From Pavlovales sp. CCMP2436 (taxonomy: Eukaryota > Haptophyta > Pavlovophyceae > Pavlovales), in NCBI GenBank assembly GCA_026770615.1, contig MU631851.1, forward strand, positions 76,225 to 88,901: 12,677 nucleotides of DNA, read 5' to 3'. Positions 8,301 through 11,588 of the stretch are shown piece after piece; position 1 is the stretch's first letter, and every line of letters starts with the position of its first letter. Both the position numbers and the translations under genes were made by a program. Below the pieces are notes generated by a model. That model was not told the origin of the DNA. It ran no database searches and was given only the letters and a program-made list of their open reading frames with translations.

Positions 8301-8501
8301 GACTCGACTCGACTCTGACAACCTCGCGTTTGTGACGGCCTTCTTCTCGTTCTCCTTCTTCTTTGCGGCTATCTTACGCTCCTGTTTGGGGGGGGAGGGT
8401 GATTGATGTTACAAGACGGTTGGAGGAGGGGGGGGGATTAATATTACAAAACGGTTCAAAGCGGCGGCCTTCTTCTTTTCCGTTCCCTTCTTCTTCTGCT
8501 C
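2849..8501 (-). CDS. Large multi-exon gene, Ala/Ser/Pro-rich protein of unrecognised family
   Basis: I assembled this from GT..AG boundaries, read 8501 to 2849: A0 8501-8448 (tentative), A 8381-8255, B 8137-8064, C 7853-7802, E 7107-7010, F 6758-6621, G 6485-6417, H 6246-6201, I 6014-5907, J 5662-5540, K 5189-5095, L 4066-3994, M 3494-3412, N 2909-2849. Phases agree at each junction, which is unlikely by chance. The N-terminal exons are Lys/Glu-rich (KKKENEKK). Exons B, C and E look like ordinary globular protein (VETAAFSMGNFPHLPL, LLGFCTYDTSEML). From F onward the protein is low-complexity Ala/Ser/Pro/Gly, with recurring DKSADAA, EKSDAA and GMP motifs and a SWAAIV motif in M. I recognise no catalytic signature. 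The gene's true 5' and 3' ends are not established. Introns carry repeats and truncated exon copies. An RNA-binding or scaffold role would be a guess. Confidence 0.6.
2955..2984 (-). CDS. Alternative terminal exon ending in TAA
   Basis: After acceptor aaatgcag the phase-0 frame encodes VPVDPGSAE and then TAA. It is as compatible with exon M as exon N is. It would give a protein ending here, or be an alternatively used last exon. Confidence 0.3.
   Translation of the reverse strand: MPVDPGSAE
3012..3107. repeat. G/T-rich low-complexity tract (C/A-rich on minus)
   Basis: Irregular repeats of ggttg, gggtga and ggggt type. This is intronic relative to the minus-strand gene and has no coding signal. 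Confidence 0.6.
3110..3475 (-). repeat. Tandem segmental duplication including exon M edge
   Basis: Two units each contain caa-type then taa-type simple repeats and a gcacc-gtgaggagg-tgggcgg block: roughly 3110-3300 and 3305-3475. The right block belongs to exon M. The left ones are truncated copies at 3260-3307 and 3178-3200. A (TAA)n microsatellite at about 3348-3406 lies between. Confidence 0.65.
3412..3494 (-). CDS. Exon M: SWAAIV motif and Pro-rich end
   Basis: The acceptor is cgctacag and the donor ctcacag|gtgctt. 83 nt, in phase with exon L. It encodes FSWAAIVQKGGSTVRTPP and a Pro-rich end. A copy of its last half with a better donor (gtgagt) lies at 3260-3307, and a third remnant at 3178-3200. 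Confidence 0.6.
3505..3650. repeat. GT/GC-type microsatellite and (TTTC)n tract
   Basis: Alternating gtgtgt and gcgcgt runs at 3505-3590, followed by six to seven ttct units at 3623-3650. Confidence 0.8.
3667..3720 (+). repeat. Dispersed repeat family 1, copy 1 (diverged)
   Basis: It reads catgcccaaccgccctaggg then gctgcaagctgagggac and taactatta. It aligns to the family core with several differences and has the same orientation as the 6111 and 10122 copies. Confidence 0.55.
3994..4066 (-). CDS. Exon L
   Basis: The acceptor ccctaag follows G/T-type repeats on the plus strand, C-rich in sense; the donor is aggag|gtgcgtg. 73 nt, phase 0 to 1. The peptide is QSNASTADTPSVSVAEERPK, Ser/Thr-rich. 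Confidence 0.65.
4067..5094 (-). repeat. Intron K/L: interspersed tandem repeats and GT tracts
   Basis: Related blocks at 4154-4330, 4431-4493, 4683-4712 and 4795-4955 share tctaggcgagacttca, a cttga-acaccg segment, and gtggtggtaagngcccg with gaagggcagtg. GT runs separate them. No coding sequence is supported; the intron grew by repeated duplication. Confidence 0.6.
5095..5189 (-). CDS. Exon K
   Basis: The acceptor is atcacag|cag, again a NAGNAG pair (5189 or 5186, both in frame); the donor is gctgcg|gtgcgc. The peptide contains DKSASGADVGGGMPQPSS and IDKSADAA, with DKS-type motifs like those of exon H. Confidence 0.65.
5296..5535. repeat. TA/CA and GT microsatellite complex
   Basis: (TA)n at 5296-5310, (CA)n to about 5374, then GT-rich sequence from 5405 to 5535. 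It lies in the intron after exon J. The long open frames across it on both strands encode only dipeptide repeats. Confidence 0.85.
5540..5662 (-). CDS. Exon J: Met/Pro/Ala-rich
   Basis: The acceptor aaaaaag follows a roughly 45-base C-rich tract; the donor is ggcag|gtacac. 123 nt, in phase with exon I. The peptide has GMGMPMPARKPAAATAAA. A 13-base copy of its last bases plus donor recurs at 5392-5404. Confidence 0.6.
5665..5713 (+). repeat. Poly-G tract with quadruplex-forming pattern
   Basis: At least five runs of four or more G in about 45 bases. On the sense strand of the minus gene it is the C-rich pyrimidine tract just before the exon J acceptor. Confidence 0.75.
5758..5791 (-). repeat. 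Truncated direct copy of the exon I 3' edge
   Basis: The bases encoding FRKS-TGMPL and the splice donor of exon I (5902-5941) recur here with about five differences; the donor is gtgggt instead of gtgagt. An AG lies upstream at about 5802, but its phase would not fit the neighbouring exons. Confidence 0.65.
5907..6014 (-). CDS. Exon I
   Basis: The acceptor is gacatcag followed by cag, a NAGNAG pair; both choices keep the frame. The donor is ccacg|gtgagt, consensus-like. 108 nt, phase 1 to 1. It ends FRKSVTGMPLSH. A copy of this end with a weaker donor lies in the next intron at 5758-5791. Confidence 0.7.
6111..6165 (+). repeat. Dispersed repeat family 1, copy 2
   Basis: It contains gtacgccttcgggctgtaag then tcgggtgacg and aagaac. 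It lies inside the 186-nt intron between exons H and I, of which it makes up about a third. Confidence 0.75.
6201..6246 (-). CDS. Exon H: Ala-rich
   Basis: The donor is gcgg|gtgcgtaag. The more obvious acceptor (tgcaag, exon start 6260) would break the frame into exon I. An acceptor at gcgag (start 6246) keeps it, giving KSDAAAASVVAAAAA. A GCC-type trinucleotide repeat forms the alanine run, so its length may vary. Confidence 0.5.
6290..6352 (+). repeat. Dispersed repeat family 2, copy 2
   Basis: It has gacgttataatgaaccgacg followed by ctcgagcggaataaatta, in the intron between exons G and H. The cgtcg/cgacg dyad of the other copies is broken here. Confidence 0.7.
6417..6485 (-). CDS. Exon G: Ala/Ser-rich
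   Basis: The acceptor is tgtgttag and the donor accaag|gtaccc. Exactly 23 codons, phase 0/0. The peptide is Ala/Ser/Asp/Thr-rich (EADADSSAASVAS). A ten-base C run on the sense strand follows the donor. Confidence 0.65.
6621..6758 (-). CDS. Exon F
   Basis: The acceptor is acaaccag and the donor ggcaag|gtgcat. 138 nt, 46 codons, phase 0/0. It starts TPELLKVHTVALPGAPPS and becomes Ala/Val/Gly-rich, marking the change to the low-complexity tail. Confidence 0.7.
7010..7107 (-). CDS. Exon E
   Basis: The acceptor gtgacag follows C-rich tracts; the donor is ctatg|gtattt. 98 nt, joining exon C in phase directly. The peptide includes VLGQLQSAVRTRPTHLPF and ITMLEPNPM. The intron before it (7108-7801) contains a lone good donor at 7445 for which I found no acceptor. 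Confidence 0.65.
7108..7801 (-). other. Long intron between exons C and E
   Basis: It holds two C-rich (plus-strand G) runs near 7120-7165, a family-1 repeat fragment at 7597-7635, and an orphan splice donor catg|gtaagt ending at 7445. No acceptor AG lies within 60 bases upstream of that donor, so I left no exon there. Confidence 0.45.
7597..7635 (-). repeat. Dispersed repeat family 1, copy 3 (truncated)
   Basis: agttcttttattg then tcccccgacttgcagcccga, ending abruptly before the second half of the hairpin core. Orientation is opposite to copies 1 and 2. Confidence 0.75.
7802..7853 (-). CDS. Exon C
   Basis: The acceptor caatag follows a C/T-rich tract; the donor is ctcg|gtacgt. 52 nt, phase 0 to 1. 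It encodes VRRSLLGFCTYDTSEML. A truncated direct copy of its first 30 bases lies upstream in the intron at 7945-7976, without an acceptor AG. Confidence 0.65.
7945..7976 (-). repeat. Truncated direct copy of exon C 5' edge
   Basis: It matches 7822-7853 (gtgcgccggtc, then ctcggcttctgca) with three to four differences. The AG acceptor is replaced by gatat, so it cannot be spliced in the same way. Confidence 0.7.
8064..8137 (-). CDS. Exon B: conserved-looking segment
   Basis: The acceptor is atacgcag and the donor gcaag|gtaagc, a strong match to consensus. 74 nt, joining exon A in phase. The peptide contains VETAAFSMGNFPHLPL, of balanced composition unlike the later low-complexity exons. Confidence 0.7.
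8255..8381 (-). CDS. Exon A: Lys/Glu-rich segment
   Basis: The acceptor is aaacag preceded by a C-rich tract, and the donor is ggcga|gtaagg. 127 nt, phase 0 to 1. It encodes ERKIAAKKKENEKKAV and a Ser-rich end, probably a charged helix or nuclear-type basic segment. Confidence 0.65.
8402..8457 (+). repeat. Tandem pair of about 36 bp
   Basis: gattgatgttacaagacggt and gattaatattacaaaacggt are separated by a poly-G run. Each carries, on the minus strand, a gtaa donor-like sequence, duplicating the end of possible exon A0. Confidence 0.7.
8448..8501 (-). CDS. Tentative Lys-rich exon A0 (relative of exon A)
   Basis: The acceptor is gacag|GAG and there is a weak donor TTTT|GTAATA. It is 54 nt, phase 0/0, so it could precede exon A in frame. 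The peptide begins EQKKKGTEKKKAAA and resembles the start of exon A. It may be a real duplicated exon or a non-functional copy. Confidence 0.4.
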
Positions 8502-8663
8502 CTGTCGAATCAAAATTAGGTTCATAGTCGGATTTTATTGTTATTATTTTAGGCTTAGGAGTTTTCTTTGTGTGTGGGGGGGGGGTTAGTTTACCTTCTT
8601 AGTAGGTTATGCAATAGGTTATGCCTTTTTTCTGTTTTTCGTTTTTTTTGTTAAGAAAATATA
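8502..8663. other. Region upstream of exon A0; first exons not found
   Basis: A good donor aagaag|gtaaac ends at 8595 on the minus strand, but the exon it would close meets a stop in the phase needed. A tandem taggttatgcaa repeat occurs at 8603-8625. Confidence 0.35.
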
Positions 8664-8755
8664 AGTTCTTTAAACGTCCCCCGACTTGCAGCCCGAAGGC
8701 GTACGGGCATGACATGGGAGGGTGAGCGCATCGGTCGTCTCATGTGCTATCTTAC
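8664..8755 (-). repeat. Family 1, copy 4: left inverted-repeat arm
   Basis: It has the full core with cccccgacttgcagcccga, the gcccg/cgggc stem and the extension atgacatgggagggt. It pairs with 10083-10173. Confidence 0.8.
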
Positions 8756-8896
8756 TCCCCGCGTCGTCTCTCAGTCTCCGCCACGATCCTTGCTCGTTGT
8801 TGCATCCGCCATGCCGCATCGCGCCGCCGCGATCCTGTGCATAATTACAACGAAAGATACACGCAATAAACCTCTGTATAGCCTGAACCGTGCTAT

Positions 8897-8922
8897 GCTG
8901 TACCCGCAAATTTGGGTACAGC
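8897..8922. repeat. Perfect 9-bp stem hairpin
   Basis: gctgtaccc, an 8-base loop, then gggtacagc. Located within the inverted-repeat-bounded element. Confidence 0.7.
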
Positions 8923-8956
8923 CTAGTGCACGTGGCTTAGTGCGTGTAGGCTATCC

Positions 8957-9138
8957 TAATTCCTACAGGGGATCGCGGGCAACAAGAAACCGTAACGTTT
9001 AGAAACTGAGCTTCGTTTTTTGTGCTCTTCAATTGTAATTGAAGCAACATTTAAGCATGGATTGTATGTAATTTGCTAAGAAGCTGAGCCTCAGTCTCAA
9101 AAGCGCCGTTCTTATTGCCCGCGATTCCCTGTATTCCT
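8957..9138. repeat. Long imperfect inverted repeat 1
   Basis: The arms, about 8957-9015 and 9072-9138, share attcc-acagg, atcgcgggcaa-aagaa and ctgag-ctt in inverted order. An 8-bp dyad (cttcaatt/aattgaag) lies between them at 9027-9044. Arm similarity is only moderate. Confidence 0.6.
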
Positions 9139-9595
9139 CGTCTTAGGAAGGGTGCGGCCCCGCGTTGCCTAGGCGGCGGCCTTGCCCTGTGTGTTCGGCT
9201 GGTTTTTGTTCTAGTATTATGGTGCTTGATCGTGTCACCCGTTTTTGACTGGGGGTTGGAGATGCTTCACTTTTCCGTTTGTTATTCGTGGCTCCTTGCG
9301 TTATGGGTTTTGGATTTGTTGTTGTCTCCTTCGAGGTTTTGATTCCGTGGTAGTTGTTCTTTCTGACTCTCCTCCGGTGTTGTTTCCTGTGTTGTTGTAT
9401 TCTGTTTGTTGCTCTTGTTTAAGCTCTGCGTGTAATCATTCCACATTTTTGCTTTCCATGTTCCATTTTGGGGGAGACGCTTGCTCTCCTTTGGTTTGTG
9501 TGTGTGTTTGCCCTTTTTCCAGACCTTGTTTGTTGTCGTCAGATCTGTTCCCCGATATTCCTTTTACTGCTAAGTGGTATGTGTTTCTTTAGGCT
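9139..9595. other. T/G-rich tract inside the element; no gene
   Basis: The plus strand is strongly T- and G-rich with many ttgtt words, showing clear strand asymmetry. The open frames here have no recognisable protein and probably follow from the base bias. Confidence 0.4.
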
Positions 9596-9602
9596 GGGGT
9601 TC

Positions 9603-9632
9603 GGACGCCTTCGGGCTACAAGTCGGGGGACG
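9603..9632 (+). repeat. Dispersed repeat family 1, copy 5 (short)
   Basis: gacgccttcgggctacaag then tcgggggacg. It is inverted relative to 8676-8705 and could mark the end of a smaller nested element. Confidence 0.75.
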
Positions 9633-9702
9633 TAATAGTAACCGGGCCAGGTCTGAACGTAAGGGAATAACGATGCTGGGTAGGGTTTCAATAGTAACCA
9701 AA

Positions 9703-9949
9703 TTTTGAAGATATTTCTAGACACAAAATTGAGCTAGGAACAACTTTGGTTATGCGGTTTGACATCTGATTCTAACAGGAAGTACAAAGAAAGGCCTCTA
9801 AAGTGAAGGTGGTATTTTCAGCATATGAGTCTCATACGTCTCCTCACTTCGAGGGCCATTTTTTTGTACTTTCTGTTAGAATCAGGTGTTGGACCGTAAT
9901 ACCGAAGTTGTTCCCAGCTCAATTTTACGTCTAAAGGTATCTTCAAAGT
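9703..9949. repeat. Long hairpin, about 247 bp
   Basis: Two arms of about 105 bases (9703-9806 and 9845-9949) are inverted copies at roughly 80-85 percent: ttgaagata, aaaattgagct-ggaacaac and gattctaacag-aagtacaaa appear in both. The centre is the dyad tatgag-t-ctcata near 9830. It looks like a fold-back element; a transcript would form a long stem. Confidence 0.8.
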
Positions 9950-10082
9950 TCTACTTAACTTAAAATAACCTGAGTATTTGAAGGAGCAGATATTTCACTT
10001 ATTTTAGGGTCCAAATCAAAACTTCAGTTCTGGCTCCGTTGGCGAGATCCGGCGTTTAAATGTCGAGCCGCGTCCGTACTGT

Positions 10083-10173
10083 AGGATAGAGCATGAGACG
10101 ACCAATGCGCTGACCCTCCCATGTCATGCCCGTACGCCTTCGGGCTGCAACTCGGGGACGATAATAAAAGAAC
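10083..10173 (+). repeat. Family 1, copy 6: right inverted-repeat arm
   Basis: It is the reverse complement of the left arm over about 90 bases, including catgtcatgcccgtacgcc, and ends in ataataaaagaact. Confidence 0.8.
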
Positions 10174-10672
10174 TGTTATCGAAACGGGGGGGCTTCGCCT
10201 CGGCACCGTCGCGTTTTAATTTCGAGCTGTGTCCCACGGGCAGACGGTCCCCGCCGCGCGGTTCGTCGACTACAGCGTGCCGAACCCATCCTATTGAATA
10301 AGGTTGAAATCCTTTTGAATAGGCTCAGGGCTCTAGCCGCCTAACTTTATGCAGCCCCCTCCACCTAAAGTTCCACATGTACCTTCTCCTAACTGCTACA
10401 TGCCCTCCCCCCCCCCCTCTCCCCCCCTTCACTAAGTACATGTAAAACCAATAATCTATTTCTAGAAAGCTAGCGCTCCGAATTTTACGTTTGCACTGGC
10501 GACGACCCCGGACTCCCTTCCATCCCATGCCGGGCCCGTACACTCTTAGAGGCGCACCTGGAGGGAGACGTTAAAGAGAAAAAAACAAAGAATTTTTTCA
10601 AATAGTAATATTAGAAGTTATTTACAAAACACAGACATGGGCGTGTTCGGCAACTCAACGATGTAATTTTTG
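10174..10672. other. Region between the element and the 3' side of the DUF5695-like gene
   Basis: No gene is supported. A C/T-rich run lies at 10406-10427. A short plus-strand stretch near 10225-10290 reads like protein but is closed by stops on both sides. Confidence 0.35.
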
Positions 10673-10798
10673 TCAGTGATGGGCCTTTAGCGGATGAGGC
10701 GCTCTGGAGGTACCTGCTGGCACGGCGGATTCACCACTCGGAATAAATGACGTCGTTATAAACCGACGATAACGGCGTCTCGAGCGGAATGAATTACA
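10673..10798 (+). repeat. Dispersed repeat family 2, copy 3
   Basis: The core at 10748-10798 reads gacgtcgttataaaccgacg then ctcgagcggaatgaatta. The upstream part shares gtcagtgatgg and acggcggattcac with copy 1. It lies about 70 bases beyond the stop codon of the next gene, probably in or near its 3' untranslated region. Confidence 0.7.
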
Positions 10799-10870
10799 GA
10801 AGACGCGTATATTTATATACATTCAGAAGTGTTATACGAAGGTACATATACGAAACAAGGCTGAGACGCG

Positions 10871-11588
10871 CTAGGCCCAGCACACGTCCACTCGCGCGAC
10901 GCCACCGGCGCCGAGCTCGATCTCCACTTGCGCGGGCGTCGCGGCGAGCGCCGCGCGCCGAGTGCACTGCGCGCCGGACGCTGAGCAGCAGCGCACGCTC
11001 AGGCCGCCGGCCGCGGGGTCGGCGCCCACCGCCGTCAGCTCGAGCTCGAGCGTCGCGCGCGCTGTGCCCGGCTGCTCGGCGCGCAGCTCGAGCTGGACGC
11101 AGCCGAAGGGCTAGCCGAGGCGCGCAAGCTCGATCGCGGTCCCCTCCACCGCGAGCAGCAGCCGAAGTGGCGCGAGGTGGAGTCGTCTTCGGTAGGCGTC
11201 GCGGGGGACCACGTCCACGCGCGGGAGCGCGCCCGCGCCCGTGGCGGGCGGCGCGTCGGGCAGCGCGGGTAGCGGGCTTCCTGCGCGCTCAAAGTCACAG
11301 AACGCGCACAGCCAGCCGAAGGGCTCTTGCCACGCGACGGTGGAGCGCGCGAGCAGCGTCGCTCCGAAGAAGCCGCAGCCGAAGTCGGCCGAGTAGGCGT
11401 CGCGCGTGAGGAGGGACGGGTCACCGTGCCACGCCATGCTGACGAAGCCCAACTCCGGGTCGATCGTCGTGAGCGCGCCGAGCGTCGCGGCGGCGGCGAT
11501 GCGTAGGAGCAGGAGCCGGGAAGGTGCCGCCTCGTAATCCGCGACCAAGGGGAGGGCGTTGAGCGTCGCCGCGTAGTGGTACAGCTCC
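10871..11588 (-). CDS. DUF5695-like gene, last exon with internal TAG
   Basis: The acceptor is tgcctgcag; the frame runs 158 codons to TAG at 11113-11111, then 79 codons to TAG at 10873-10871. Before the first stop come FGCGFFGATLLA, FGWLCAFCDFE and RRLHLAPLRLLL. After it the residues are still protein-like with no frameshift. Confidence 0.8.

Larger units (their letters stand above)
8664..10173. mobile_element. 1.5-kb element bounded by about 90-bp terminal inverted repeats
   Basis: Left arm 8664-8755 and right arm 10083-10173 match in inverted orientation at close to 90 percent, from agttctt through gcccgaaggcgtacgggc and catgacatgggagggt to ggtcgtctcatg. Inside lie another inverted family-1 end (9603-9632) and two long hairpins. 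No open frame resembles a transposase, so it would be a non-autonomous element. Target duplications are not clear; several copies share taatagttctt at the outer edge. Alternatively two solo repeats happen to face each other. Confidence 0.55.

Noticed and set aside
9115..9592. Hydrophobic plus-strand frames inside the element
   Set aside because: T/G-rich base bias produces Leu/Val/Phe/Cys codons; no start context, splice support or family resemblance.
10225..10290. Plus-strand protein-like stretch (FVDYSVPNPS)
   Set aside because: Closed by stops on both sides, with no splice sites that would place it in a gene.
10789..11409. 206-codon plus-strand frame, Arg/Ala-rich
   Set aside because: Antisense shadow of the GC-rich DUF5695-like exon, whose frame agrees with three upstream exons.
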